From Nocardioides daejeonensis (GTDB taxonomy: Bacteria > Actinomycetota > Actinomycetes > Propionibacteriales > Nocardioidaceae): DNA of 64,000 nucleotides. The stretch is taken from the NCBI RefSeq assembly GCF_003194585.1, contig NZ_QHKZ01000002.1, positions 124,001 to 188,000 of the forward strand. Direction: 5' to 3'. Under the pieces are notes generated by a model. The model had not been told where the DNA came from, ran no database searches, and saw only the letters and a list, made by a program, of their open reading frames with translations. This document shows positions 9,537-18,067 of this stretch, in pieces. Position 1 is the first letter of the stretch, and the number at the start of each line of letters is the position of its first letter. The position numbers and the translations under genes were made by a program.

Positions 9537-9555
9537 CCCGACGCAGCCGAAGGGG

Positions 9556-10347
9556 TCAGACCCGGTAGACGCGTGGCTCCAGCACCGTTCCGTCACCACG
9601 ACGCAGCTCGGGTTTCACGATGTCGTCGAACCGGATCCGACGCGCCCTGATCCGGCGCTGCTGGCGCATGGTCAGCAGGTCGGTGGCACGACGGATCGCC
9701 CCCGCGGTGAGGCCACGCGGGTGCCCTGGGAGCGTCAACGCCCGCTCCATGAAGGCGGCCGGGACCTCGCCGTCGACCCGGTAGTCGATGCGACCCGCCC
9801 AGTGCAGCATCACGACCCTGTCCTCGAAGCGGCTGTCGAGCACCTTGGCGACCTTGGCGTCCAGACCGGTCCGGTCCAGGTAGGCGCCGATCTCAGGGTC
9901 GAAGTGGCGCTGCTCCTTCGCTGTCAGCACCAGGGTCTCTCCCACCATCCGGCACCACCAGACGTGGCTCGGGAAGTCGACGATCTTGGCACTGGCCGCC
10001 TCCGGGACCTCGATGTAGCCGGCTCGCGAGACCCGCATCAGCTCCTCCAGCACCGCTCCGGGGTCGGGGACGTGCTCGAGCAGGTTGGAGCAGATGGTGT
10101 AGTCGAAGGCGCCGTCGGCGAACGGCATCGCCGCGGCATCGGCGTCGAAGAGCGGCCTCGTCACCCGAGCACCGGCGCTCCCTGAGCGCTGGCCGGCGTA
10201 CTCCTCGCCGACGTAGCGATCCAGGAGCACGTCAGCCCGCCAGGAGGGCTTGTCGCCGCTGCCCACGTCGAGCACCAGAGCGGACTCGTCGACGGGGAAC
10301 GCGACCCGACGCTCGACGAACAGGCGGATCTGGCTCAGCAGGGACAC
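9556..10347 (-). CDS. Class I SAM-dependent methyltransferase (Methyltransf_11 type)
   Basis: 263 residues from the GTG at 10347 (AGGA nearby); a longer open frame upstream only shadows the divergent flippase gene. Motif I is ALVLDVGSGDKPSW (about 23-36), then an acidic DADAAAMPFADGAFD and SNLLEHVPDPGAVLEELMRV, the classic post-I and motif II region of Methyltransf_11 enzymes. It is cytosolic. It is divergent from the flippase with 45 bases between starts and convergent with the other methyltransferase, so all three sit in the same glycoconjugate locus. The substrate cannot be assigned. Confidence 0.8.
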   Translation of the reverse strand: MSLLSQIRLFVERRVAFPVDESALVLDVGSGDKPSWRADVLLDRYVGEEYAGQRSGSAGARVTRPLFDADAAAMPFADGAFDYTICSNLLEHVPDPGAVLEELMRVSRAGYIEVPEAASAKIVDFPSHVWWCRMVGETLVLTAKEQRHFDPEIGAYLDRTGLDAKVAKVLDSRFEDRVVMLHWAGRIDYRVDGEVPAAFMERALTLPGHPRGLTAGAIRRATDLLTMRQQRRIRARRIRFDDIVKPELRRGDGTVLEPRVYRV

Positions 10348-10392
10348 ATCGGCATCCTGCCATTCACACCGCGCCGGTCGCCGACCGGCCGT

Positions 10393-11640
10393 ATGGAAGA
10401 CTCCACCCTCGTGCCTGCTCCCACCCGCCGCCCCCGCCTGCTCGGCGGAGCCGGGAGCATCGCGGTCGCCATCGTGGTGATGAACATCGGCACCTATGCG
10501 TTCACGATGCTGGCCGCCAGGTTCCTCGGGCCCGGTGACTACGGCGCGTTCGCCGGGCTGATGGCCCTGATCCTGGTGATCGGCGTGCTGCAGCTCGGCG
10601 TGCAGACCGCGGCCGCCCGCAGGATCGCCTCGGCACCCGAGGAAGCAGACGCGACGGCGGGCGCCGTGATGAGGGTCAGTTGGTGGGCCGGCCTCGCCGT
10701 GGCCGTGCTGATGCTGCTCCTCGCCCCCGCCGTCGACAGGCTGTTGCGTCTGGACAGCCTGCTCTCGGCGGCCCTGGTTGCCATGGTGGTGCTGCCGATG
10801 ACGGTCATGGGCGGTCAGGCAGGCATCCTGCAGGGGCAGCGCCGGTGGGCACCGCTCGCTCTTCTCTTCCTCGCCAACGGGGTGCCTCGTGTGCTGGTCG
10901 GCGGCGCGCTGGTCGCCTGGCGCCCGGACACCGTCACGGCGATGATCGGTGTCGCCCTCGGCCAGTGGGCGCCGGTCATCGTCGGTGCCGTCGCCCTGGG
11001 CCGGCGCCCCGGCGCCCCGGCGCCCCGGCGCGCGGCGATCGAGGTGCTGCGGGAGGCCGTGACCAACTCGCAAGCGCTCTTCGCCTTCTTCGCTCTCTCC
11101 AACGTCGACGTGCTGGTCGCGCGCAACCTGCTTCCCGAGCACGAGGCGGGGCTCTACGCGGGCGGGCTGATCCTCACGAAGGCGGTGCTCTTCCTTCCCC
11201 AGTTCGTGGTGGTGCTGGCCTTCCCCTCGATGAGCACCCCCCAGGAGCGGCGTACCGCCCTGCTCCGGTCACTCGCCGCCGCGTTCGCCCTCGGTACCCT
11301 CGCGACCGCTGGCGCTGCGGCGCTCTCCGGCCTGGCTCTGGTCTTCGTCGGCGGCGACGAGTACGCCGACCTGCAGCACCGGCTCTGGCTCTTCGGCCTG
11401 CTCGGCACGGTGCTGTCGCTGCTGCAGGTGCTCGTCTACTCGGTCGTCGCCCGCCAGGGCCGCCGCTCCATCGCGGTCGTGTGGTCGGCACTGGTGCTGC
11501 TGGTGGCCGTCGGGCTGACGACCGACTCGGTCTCCGGACTGCTGGCCGTGGTGATCACCGTGGACGCTGTGCTGTTCCTCGGCCTGCTGACGCTGAGCCT
11601 GGTCAGGCTCCGCGAGGAGCCCGCCCGAGCCGCGACCTAG
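10393..11640 (+). CDS. Polysaccharide / lipid-linked oligosaccharide flippase (MATE/MOP superfamily)
   Basis: 415 residues with about 12 hydrophobic segments from residue 17 to the end and very short loops. The opening pattern AARFLGPGDYGAFAGLMAL is the recognisable first-helix loop of Wzx/RfbX-type polysaccharide biosynthesis proteins, which flip lipid-linked glycans across the cytoplasmic membrane. It sits beside methyltransferases and glycosyltransferases, which fits export of an envelope glycan unit. It ends two bases before the convergent polA. The start ATG 10393 has no clear ribosome site; GTG 10411 is an alternative. Confidence 0.8.
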   Translation: MEDSTLVPAPTRRPRLLGGAGSIAVAIVVMNIGTYAFTMLAARFLGPGDYGAFAGLMALILVIGVLQLGVQTAAARRIASAPEEADATAGAVMRVSWWAGLAVAVLMLLLAPAVDRLLRLDSLLSAALVAMVVLPMTVMGGQAGILQGQRRWAPLALLFLANGVPRVLVGGALVAWRPDTVTAMIGVALGQWAPVIVGAVALGRRPGAPAPRRAAIEVLREAVTNSQALFAFFALSNVDVLVARNLLPEHEAGLYAGGLILTKAVLFLPQFVVVLAFPSMSTPQERRTALLRSLAAAFALGTLATAGAAALSGLALVFVGGDEYADLQHRLWLFGLLGTVLSLLQVLVYSVVARQGRRSIAVVWSALVLLVAVGLTTDSVSGLLAVVITVDAVLFLGLLTLSLVRLREEPARAAT

Positions 11641-11642
11641 CG

Positions 11643-14354
11643 CTAGTGGGCGGCCTCGTGCCAGCTCCGCCCGGTGCCGACGGAGACATCGAGGGGCACC
11701 GTGAGCTCCGCCGCGCCGGCCATCTCGGCACGCACCAGGGCCTCCAACGCCTCCCGCTCGCCGGGAGCCACCTCGAAGACGAGCTCGTCGTGCACCTGGA
11801 GCAGCATGCGCGAGGTGAGGCCGGAATCGCGCAACGCCCGATCCGTGCGAAGCATGGCGACCTTGATCAGGTCGGCCGCGGAGCCCTGGATCGGCGCGTT
11901 CAGGGCCATCCGCTCAGCACCCTCACGACGCATCCGGTTGTCGCTGGTCAGATCGGGCAGGTAGCGGCGGCGTCCCATGATCGTCTCGGTGAAGCCGGTG
12001 CGGCGCGCCTCGTCGACCACGCCGGTGAGATAGTCGCGGATCCCGCCGAAGGTCTCGAAGTACTCCTCCATCAACCCGCTCGCCTCGCGAGGCTCGATGC
12101 CCAGCTGCTGGGAGAGCCCGAACGCGGAGAGTCCGTAGGCGAGGCCGTAGTTCATCGCCTTGATCTTGGCCCGCATCTCGGGCGTGACCTGGTCGGGCGC
12201 GACATCGAAGACCCGCGACGCCGTCTCCGCGTGGAAGTCGCGTCCGGAGCGGAATGCCTCGATCAGGAGGGCGTCCTCGGAGAGGTGCACCATGATCCGC
12301 ATCTCGATCTGGCTGTAGTCGGCGGTCATCAGCGACTCATAGCCGCTGCCGACGACGAAGCTCTCCCGGATCCGGCGCCCCTCCTCGGTCCGCACCGGGA
12401 TGTTCTGCAGGTTCGGCTCGGTGCTCGAGAGGCGACCGGTCGCGGCGATCGTCTGGTGGAAGGTCGTGTGGATGCGGCCGTCCGGCTGGACGGTCTTGAG
12501 CAGACCTTCGATGGTCTGGCGCAGCCGTATCACCTCGCGGTGGCGCAGCAGGTGCAGCAGGAACGGGTGCTCGGTCTGCTTGAAGAGGCCCTGCAGCGCA
12601 TCGGCGTCGGTGGTGTAGCCCGTTTTGGTGCGCTTCGTCTTGGGCATGCCCAGCTCGTCGAAGAGCACGACCTGGAGCTGCTTGGGCGAACCGAGGTTGA
12701 TCTCCTTGCCGATCACGGCGTACGCCGCCTCCGCCTCGTTGCGCACCTCCTCGCCGAAGTGAGTCTCGAGCCCCTCCAGGCGGTCGGTGTCGATGGCGAT
12801 GCCGGTCTGCTCCATCGCCGCCAGGATCCCGACCAGCGGCATCTCCACCTCGGTGAGCAACCCACGGCCGCCGGCCCGCTCCACCTCGTCGCTCAGCTCG
12901 GCCGAGAGATCGAGGGTGGCCCGCGCATGCACCATCGCGGTGGTCGCGATGCCGGTCTCGGCGGTGCCCTCGTCGAAGAGCAGCTCGCCCTGGTCGGGGT
13001 CCTCGGAGGCGGCCAGCTCGCGGTGCAGGTAGCGCAGCGTGAGGTCTGCCAGGTCGTAGGAGCGCTGGTCGGGCGCCACCAGGTAAGCGGCCAGCGCGGT
13101 GTCCTCGACCACTCCGGCCAGGCTCCAGCCCTGCGCCGCAAGGGCGAGCAGCTGCCCCTTCGCATCGTGGAGCACCTTCGGCCGGGTCGGGTCCGCAAGC
13201 CATGCCGCCACCGCTGCGTCGTCGGCGACACTCATCGCCTCCGTGTCGACGTACGCCGCCCGGCCGTCGGCCAGTGCCAGCGCCAGCCCGGTGACGCGAC
13301 CCGTGCCGCTCCCCCACGAGCCACGCACGCTGAGACCCACCGTCTCCGTACCGAGCGCCCCGAGCCAGGCGGAGACCGCGTCGGGCGCCAGCACCGCGCC
13401 GTCGAGCTGCACTCCGGCCTCGACAGCGACCTCCTCGCCCGGAGCGATCACGTCCAGGATGCGGGTCCGCAGCTCACCCCGGAACTCCAGCTCGTCGAGG
13501 AGCTCCAGCGCGGCGGCACGGTCCCACTCCTGCCGGGCCAGGTCGTCGATGGCGACGCCGAGATCGAGGTCGCAGACCAGCGCGTTGAGGCGGCGGTTGC
13601 GGATCACGTCGGTGAGGTGCTCCCGGAACGCCTCACCCTTCTTCCCGGAGATCTTGTCGGCCTGCGCGATGACGTTGTCGAGTCCGTCGTAGGCGTTGAT
13701 CCACTTCGCCGCGAAGCCCACACCCACCCCGGGGACCCCCGGGAGGTTGTCGGACTGCTCGCCGACGATCGCCGCCAGCTCGGGGTAGCGGTGCGGCGGG
13801 ACGCCATACTTCTCCTCGACCGCGGCCGGGGTCATCCGCGCCAGGTCCGAGACGCCGCGCATCGGGTAGAGGACCGTGGACCGCTCACTCACCAGTTGGA
13901 AGGAGTCCCGGTCGCCGGTCAGGATGAGCACGTCGAACTCGCTCACGCCGGTCTCCGCCAAGGTCTGGGTGACCAGGGTCGCGATGATGTCGTCGGCCTC
14001 GAAGCCGGGCGACTTGAGGTAGCGGATCGAGAAGGCGTCCAGCATCCGCTCGATCAGCGGCAGCTGGCTGCTGAACTCACCCGGCGTCTTGTTGCGCTTG
14101 GCCTTGTACTCGGCGTACTCCTCGGTTCGGAACGTCTGCCGAGAGACGTCGAACGCCACCGCCACGTGGGTGGGCTGCTCGTCGCGCAGCACGTTGACCA
14201 GCATCGAGGTGAAGCCGTAGACCGCGTTGGTGTTCTGGCCCGAGGCAGTCGAGAAGTTCTCCACCGGGAGCGCGAAGAAGGCCCGGTAGGCGAGCGAGTG
14301 GCCGTCGAGCAGGAGGAGACGTGGGCGGGCGGCGGGCTCGGCTGTCGTGGTCAC
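11643..14354 (-). CDS. polA: DNA polymerase I
   Basis: 903 residues, normal for actinobacterial PolA. The N-terminal 5'-3' exonuclease/flap domain (about 1-300) opens with LLLLDGHSLAYRAFFAL. The middle 3'-5' exonuclease-like domain lacks the acidic metal ligands, as is usual in this phylum, so no proofreading is expected. The polymerase domain shows motif A DYSQIEMRIMVHLS (near 676), the O-helix KIKAMNYGLAYGLS, and motif C LQVHDELVFEV (near 851). It fills gaps in excision repair and replaces Okazaki primers. The GTG start is preceded at 6 bases by a -10 box, suggesting a leaderless mRNA. Confidence 0.97.
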   Translation of the reverse strand: MTTTAEPAARPRLLLLDGHSLAYRAFFALPVENFSTASGQNTNAVYGFTSMLVNVLRDEQPTHVAVAFDVSRQTFRTEEYAEYKAKRNKTPGEFSSQLPLIERMLDAFSIRYLKSPGFEADDIIATLVTQTLAETGVSEFDVLILTGDRDSFQLVSERSTVLYPMRGVSDLARMTPAAVEEKYGVPPHRYPELAAIVGEQSDNLPGVPGVGVGFAAKWINAYDGLDNVIAQADKISGKKGEAFREHLTDVIRNRRLNALVCDLDLGVAIDDLARQEWDRAAALELLDELEFRGELRTRILDVIAPGEEVAVEAGVQLDGAVLAPDAVSAWLGALGTETVGLSVRGSWGSGTGRVTGLALALADGRAAYVDTEAMSVADDAAVAAWLADPTRPKVLHDAKGQLLALAAQGWSLAGVVEDTALAAYLVAPDQRSYDLADLTLRYLHRELAASEDPDQGELLFDEGTAETGIATTAMVHARATLDLSAELSDEVERAGGRGLLTEVEMPLVGILAAMEQTGIAIDTDRLEGLETHFGEEVRNEAEAAYAVIGKEINLGSPKQLQVVLFDELGMPKTKRTKTGYTTDADALQGLFKQTEHPFLLHLLRHREVIRLRQTIEGLLKTVQPDGRIHTTFHQTIAATGRLSSTEPNLQNIPVRTEEGRRIRESFVVGSGYESLMTADYSQIEMRIMVHLSEDALLIEAFRSGRDFHAETASRVFDVAPDQVTPEMRAKIKAMNYGLAYGLSAFGLSQQLGIEPREASGLMEEYFETFGGIRDYLTGVVDEARRTGFTETIMGRRRYLPDLTSDNRMRREGAERMALNAPIQGSAADLIKVAMLRTDRALRDSGLTSRMLLQVHDELVFEVAPGEREALEALVRAEMAGAAELTVPLDVSVGTGRSWHEAAH

Positions 14355-14360
14355 GGCTCG

Positions 14361-14366
14361 ACTCTA
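14361..14366 (-). promoter_or_regulatory. -10 box of polA (leaderless)
   Basis: TAGAGT lies 6 bases before the GTG start, so transcription should begin at or next to the start codon. It supports the chosen polA start. Confidence 0.55.
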
Positions 14367-14396
14367 TCCAGTGCGCGGGGTGCGACCGGGGTGGGC

Positions 14397-14402
14397 CAGA
14401 AT
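14397..14402 (+). promoter_or_regulatory. Possible -10 box of the thioesterase gene
   Basis: CAGAAT, 6 bases before the ATG at 14409; it differs from TAnnnT in the first base. It lies in the 54-base gap to the divergent polA. Weak evidence. Confidence 0.3.
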
Positions 14403-14408
14403 GTGCCC

Positions 14409-14852
14409 ATGAGTGACACGGGAGCGCAGGCTGGCATCGACATCGACACCCTGCTGGCGCAGATGCCGCAGGGCATGGGCCGGCTCAATGAGAAGATGGG
14501 CGTGGAGCTGGTCGAGGTGACCCCCGAGCGGGTCGTCGCGACCATGCCGGTGGAGGGCAACACGCAGCCCTACGGCCTCCTGCATGGTGGCGCCTCGGTG
14601 GTGCTCGCCGAGACCCTCGGCTCCATCGGCTCGGCGATCCACGCCTACCCGGACCGGATCGCGCTCGGCGTCGACATCAACGCGACTCATCATCGTGCGG
14701 CCTCCTCCGGCACCGTGACCGGTGTCGCCACGCCGATTCACCTGGGGCGGACGATGGCCTCGTTCGACGTCGTCATCAGTGACGAGCGCGGGCGCCGGGT
14801 CTGTACGTCGCGGATCACCTGCACCCTGGTGCCTGCCGACCGGCTCGGCTGA
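14409..14852 (+). CDS. PaaI-family hotdog thioesterase
   Basis: 147 residues forming one hotdog domain. The central helix motif LLHGGASVVLAETLGS (about 58-73) has the HGG and acidic residue used by PaaI/YbdB-type acyl-CoA thioesterases, and GVDINATHHRAASSG is the usual following strand. These enzymes hydrolyse aromatic or short acyl-CoA esters in the cytoplasm. The gene is divergent from polA, an arrangement common in actinobacteria, and converges with the GNAT gene after four bases. The acyl substrate is unknown. Confidence 0.88.
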   Translation: MSDTGAQAGIDIDTLLAQMPQGMGRLNEKMGVELVEVTPERVVATMPVEGNTQPYGLLHGGASVVLAETLGSIGSAIHAYPDRIALGVDINATHHRAASSGTVTGVATPIHLGRTMASFDVVISDERGRRVCTSRITCTLVPADRLG

Positions 14853-14856
14853 CCCC

Positions 14857-15420
14857 TCAGCTCGACTCGAGCTGGCGGCGCTGGCTGCGCCGCTGGGCGA
14901 GCACCGCCGACAGCGACGGTCGTGGGGCGCCGGGGGTCCGGGGCCGCTGCGCGGCCAGCTTCGCGCGCACCACGTGGGTCGGCGCGGTCCGGAGCATCGC
15001 CACCGGCGACAGGGCAAGCCGCGCCATGAAGCGGTGCGCCGACCTGGAGTTGTTGGCGGACGCCGAGCGCACCTGGGCAATGCCGGCGACCTCCGCCTGC
15101 TGAACCCCGGCCTCCATCAACGCATGGCCGATCCCGTGTCGCTGGAAGGTGGGCACCACCCCGGTCAGGAGCAGGTTGAGCACCGGCTCCGGGTCGACGA
15201 CCGAACGCGGCGCCACCTGCAGGTAGACCGCGCCAGCGAAAGCGCCTTCATAGGTCGCCACGACGATCCGGTCGCCGGCAGCCTCCTCCGCACGCTTGAT
15301 CACCAGGCGCATGTCGTCCTCGGGAGCCATCGAACGCGGCAGGTAGTCCGCCCAGAGCGCGACCAGATCGGCAGCGTCCTCCGGAACGGCGTCACGCAGG
15401 ACAACGCACGAGCGGCTCAT
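14857..15420 (-). CDS. GNAT-family N-acetyltransferase
   Basis: 187 residues from ATG 15420 (or GTG 15423), with AGGA about 15 bases upstream; the open frame continues upstream only as a shadow of the livH leader. VPTFQRHGIGHALMEAGVQQA (Q/RxxGxG/A acetyl-CoA pyrophosphate loop, about 98-118) and the preceding VLNLLLTGV strand mark a GNAT fold. The C-terminal 40 residues are basic (RRSQRRQ) and probably disordered. The acceptor substrate is unknown. Confidence 0.82.
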   Translation of the reverse strand: MSRSCVVLRDAVPEDAADLVALWADYLPRSMAPEDDMRLVIKRAEEAAGDRIVVATYEGAFAGAVYLQVAPRSVVDPEPVLNLLLTGVVPTFQRHGIGHALMEAGVQQAEVAGIAQVRSASANNSRSAHRFMARLALSPVAMLRTAPTHVVRAKLAAQRPRTPGAPRPSLSAVLAQRRSQRRQLESS

Positions 15421-15569
15421 CACGCACCCCAGCTTCCTACCAACCCCCACGGTCAGGCGCTCAGAATACGCCCCGTCGAACACCCGTGCCAGAGGACCAC
15501 CGATATCGGATCGTTGCCTGGTTGTTGTCGAATCCGGGGTCCGCCGACAAGTGCTGACCCCTAATGTGA

Positions 15570-15610
15570 AGCGACCCAGGTCACATCGCATGGATGTGAC
15601 CCAAGTCACG
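15570..15610 (+). promoter_or_regulatory. Tandem CRP/GlxR-like sites upstream of the liv operon
   Basis: Two copies of the TGTGA-N6-TCACA pattern: AGCGACCCAGGTCACA at 15570-15585 and TGTGACCCAAGTCACG at 15595-15610. The second matches 9 of the 10 half-site bases. The site before livJ has the same core. Their centres fall at about -45 and -20 relative to the TATAGT -10 box at 15611, so the pair could activate and repress. The regulator is inferred to be a CRP/FNR-family protein. Confidence 0.6.
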
Positions 15611-15616
15611 TATAGT
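15611..15616 (+). promoter_or_regulatory. -10 element TATAGT of the liv operon
   Basis: A near-consensus -10 immediately follows the second CRP-like site, about 50 bases before the livH start, leaving a short leader that contains the AGGAG ribosome site at 15658-15662. Confidence 0.5.
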
Positions 15617-15667
15617 CGCCGCGTTGGCGAACCGCTGAAGCACTTTCCGGCCCGAGGCAGGAGCACT

Positions 15668-17056
15668 ATGCCCTTGAGACGACTCGCGTGCATCTCCGTC
15701 CTGATCGCGCTCCTAGCCGGGCTGTTCGGCCTGTTCTGGTCGAGCACCGCCAGCGCGGCCTCTGGCGCGGTCGCCGACGAAGCCGCCGCCGGCGCCAACT
15801 GCGCGAAGGCGGAGCGCGACGACGACACCATCCACGTGCGGGTCTGCCTGCGTGACCGTCGGGGCAACGCCAACGATCCCGTCCCGGGCGTCAGCGTCAG
15901 CGTGGAGACGCTGGACGGCACGCCGATCGGCGAGACCGTCACCGATGCCGATGGCCTCGCCGACATCGATCTCGGCAACGCGATCGACGTGCTCGGCAAC
16001 CAGTACCGGATCAAGATCGACACCGACACCCTGCCCGAGGGCACCGCGCTGCAGAACCCCAAGGACGTGGAGCGGGTCACCCAGAAGCTCCAACTGCAGA
16101 CGGACTATGCGGTGACGTTCCCGATCGACGACGAGATCGTGGAGCCCTCCAACTGGGATCTCGCGGTCAACCTGCTGGCCACCGGACTTGTCTACTCCTC
16201 GATCCTTGCGATGGCCTCGCTGGGACTCAACATGGTCTTCGGCACCACCGGGCTGACCAACTTCGCCCACGGTGAGCTGATGACCTTCGGCGCGCTCATC
16301 GCCTTCGCGATCGACAGCCTCCCAGGCAGCATCTCGATCGCGGGCCACGACTTCTCGGTGGTGGTCGCCTGCCTGGTCGGCTTCCTCGCCTCCGGCATCT
16401 TCGGTTGGCTCAACGACAAGGGGCTGTGGCTGCCGCTGCGCAGGCGGGGCACCGGCGTCATCGCGATGATGATCGTCTCCATCGGCCTCTCGATCTTCCT
16501 GCGGAACCTCTACCAGTACTTCGCGGGCGGCCAGAACCACAACTACTCGCAGTACACCAACATCTCGCCGATGACCTTCGGCCCGCTCCAGGTGACCAGC
16601 CTGCAGATCACCGTGTTCATCGTCTCGGTGACCGTGTTGGTCGTCGCCTGCCTGCTGCTGCAGTACACCCGGCTCGGCAAGGCCACCCGGGCTGTGGCCG
16701 ACAACCCGGCCCTCGCCGCCTCCTCAGGCATCAACGTCGAGCGGGTCATCAACCGGGTCTGGGTCTTCGGGGCCGCCCTGGCCGGGCTCTCGGGCGCGCT
16801 GCTGGGCGTCACCCAGGGCTTCAACTACCAGGTCGGCTACAAGGCGCTGCTGATGATCTTCGCCGCGGTCTGCCTCGGCGGCCTCGGCACCGTCTGGGGC
16901 GCCATCGCCGGAGCGTTCGTGATCGGCATCTTCATCGAGCTCTCGACACTCGTCGTACCCGACGAGCTCAAGTACGTCGGCGCCCTCGGCGTCCTGATCG
17001 TGGTGTTGATGGTGCGACCCCAAGGAATCCTGGGTCGACGAGAGCGGATCGGATAG
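15668..17056 (+). CDS. livH: Branched-chain amino-acid ABC permease LivH with secreted N-terminal domain
   Basis: 462 residues from ATG 15668, which follows AGGAG. Residues 1-32 form a signal peptide (hydrophobic core, then STASAASG). Residues about 45-155 form an extracytoplasmic domain with GVSVSVETLDGTPIGETVT and DADGLADIDL, the pattern of carboxypeptidase-regulatory/Cna-B-like beta sandwiches. From about 160 onward it is a normal LivH permease: ASLGLNMVFGTTGLTNFAHG, GKATRAVADNPALAASSGIN (coupling to the ATPases) and the C-terminal PQGILG. LivH homologues are usually about 300 residues, so the ectodomain is an addition. It starts a four-gene operon (livH-livM-livG-livF) importing branched-chain amino acids or related compounds. 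Confidence 0.9.
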   Translation: MPLRRLACISVLIALLAGLFGLFWSSTASAASGAVADEAAAGANCAKAERDDDTIHVRVCLRDRRGNANDPVPGVSVSVETLDGTPIGETVTDADGLADIDLGNAIDVLGNQYRIKIDTDTLPEGTALQNPKDVERVTQKLQLQTDYAVTFPIDDEIVEPSNWDLAVNLLATGLVYSSILAMASLGLNMVFGTTGLTNFAHGELMTFGALIAFAIDSLPGSISIAGHDFSVVVACLVGFLASGIFGWLNDKGLWLPLRRRGTGVIAMMIVSIGLSIFLRNLYQYFAGGQNHNYSQYTNISPMTFGPLQVTSLQITVFIVSVTVLVVACLLLQYTRLGKATRAVADNPALAASSGINVERVINRVWVFGAALAGLSGALLGVTQGFNYQVGYKALLMIFAAVCLGGLGTVWGAIAGAFVIGIFIELSTLVVPDELKYVGALGVLIVVLMVRPQGILGRRERIG

Positions 17057-17068
17057 GAGGGAACCACC

Positions 17069-18067
17069 ATGGACTTCAGCTCACTCTTCTCCGACTCGCT
17101 GCAGCAGGCCTTCGGCACCAGTGCCATCGTGTACTGCCTGGCTGCGATCGGCCTCAACATCCACTTCGGCTACACCGGCCTGCTGAACTTCGGCCAAGCC
17201 GCGTTCATGGCCGTCGGCGGCTACACGATGGCGATGTTCGTGACCCAGTGGGACGTCTCACTGTGGCTGGCGATGCTGGCCGGACTCGGACTCACCGCGG
17301 TCCTCGCGATCCTGCTCGGCATCCCGACCCTGCGGTTGCGCGCCGACTACCTGGCGATCGTGACCATCGCCGCCGCGGAGATCGTCCGGCAGGTCTACGG
17401 CTCCATCGCCTTGAAGAAGTACTTCGGCGCGCAGGACGGCCTGACTGCCTTCTCCGCCGACTTCCGCGCCCTCAACCCGTTCGACGGCCCGGTCGACCTC
17501 GGCATCGTCTCCTGGGGCAAGAACGACGCCTGGGTCGTTCTGGTCGGCTGGTTCGTGGTCGCGCTCTGCTGCCTCGTGGTCTGGCTGCTGATGCGCAGCC
17601 CGTGGGGCCGGATCCTCAAGTCGATCCGCGAGGACGAGGACGCGGTCCGCTCCCTCGGCAAGAACGTCTACTACTACAAGATGCAGTCGCTGATGCTGGG
17701 CGGCATGATCGGTGCCCTCGCAGGCTTCGTCACGGCACTGAAGAGCGCCGCGATCAACCCATCGTTCTTCGCCACCGACGTCACCTTCTTCGCCTACACC
17801 GTGCTGCTGATCGGCGGAGCGGCACGCGTGCTCGGCCCCGTCGTGGGAGCGATCATCTTCTGGTTCCTGCTGACGTTCCTCGACCTCTTCTTCAGCGCCG
17901 CCACCGACGACGTCGGCTCGGTACTGATCCCCTCCTCCATCATGACCAACCAGCAGGCGTCCCTGGTCCGGTTCATCGTCATGGGGCTAGCCCTCATGCT
18001 CCTGATGATCTTCCGACCACAAGGCATCTTCGGCGACCGAAGGGAGTTGGCGATCGATGGCCGCTGA
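17069..18067 (+). CDS. livM: Branched-chain amino-acid ABC permease LivM
   Basis: 332 residues with a strong AGGAGG at 17055-17060. Many TM helices; YTGLLNFGQAAFMAVGGYT is the LivM signature, IPTLRLRADYLAIVTIAAAE follows, and the EAA-like loop GRILKSIREDEDAVRSLGKN contacts the ATPases. It pairs with LivH to form the membrane channel. It lies 12 bases after livH and overlaps livG by 11 bases, showing tight coupling. Substrate specificity cannot be read from the permease; urea or amide transporters of the same family are alternatives. Confidence 0.92.
   Translation: MDFSSLFSDSLQQAFGTSAIVYCLAAIGLNIHFGYTGLLNFGQAAFMAVGGYTMAMFVTQWDVSLWLAMLAGLGLTAVLAILLGIPTLRLRADYLAIVTIAAAEIVRQVYGSIALKKYFGAQDGLTAFSADFRALNPFDGPVDLGIVSWGKNDAWVVLVGWFVVALCCLVVWLLMRSPWGRILKSIREDEDAVRSLGKNVYYYKMQSLMLGGMIGALAGFVTALKSAAINPSFFATDVTFFAYTVLLIGGAARVLGPVVGAIIFWFLLTFLDLFFSAATDDVGSVLIPSSIMTNQQASLVRFIVMGLALMLLMIFRPQGIFGDRRELAIDGR

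Noticed and set aside
15540..15667. Riboswitch or leader peptide before livH
   Set aside because: No conserved fold or Leu/Ile/Val-rich peptide was found; the symmetric sites fit a DNA-binding regulator better.
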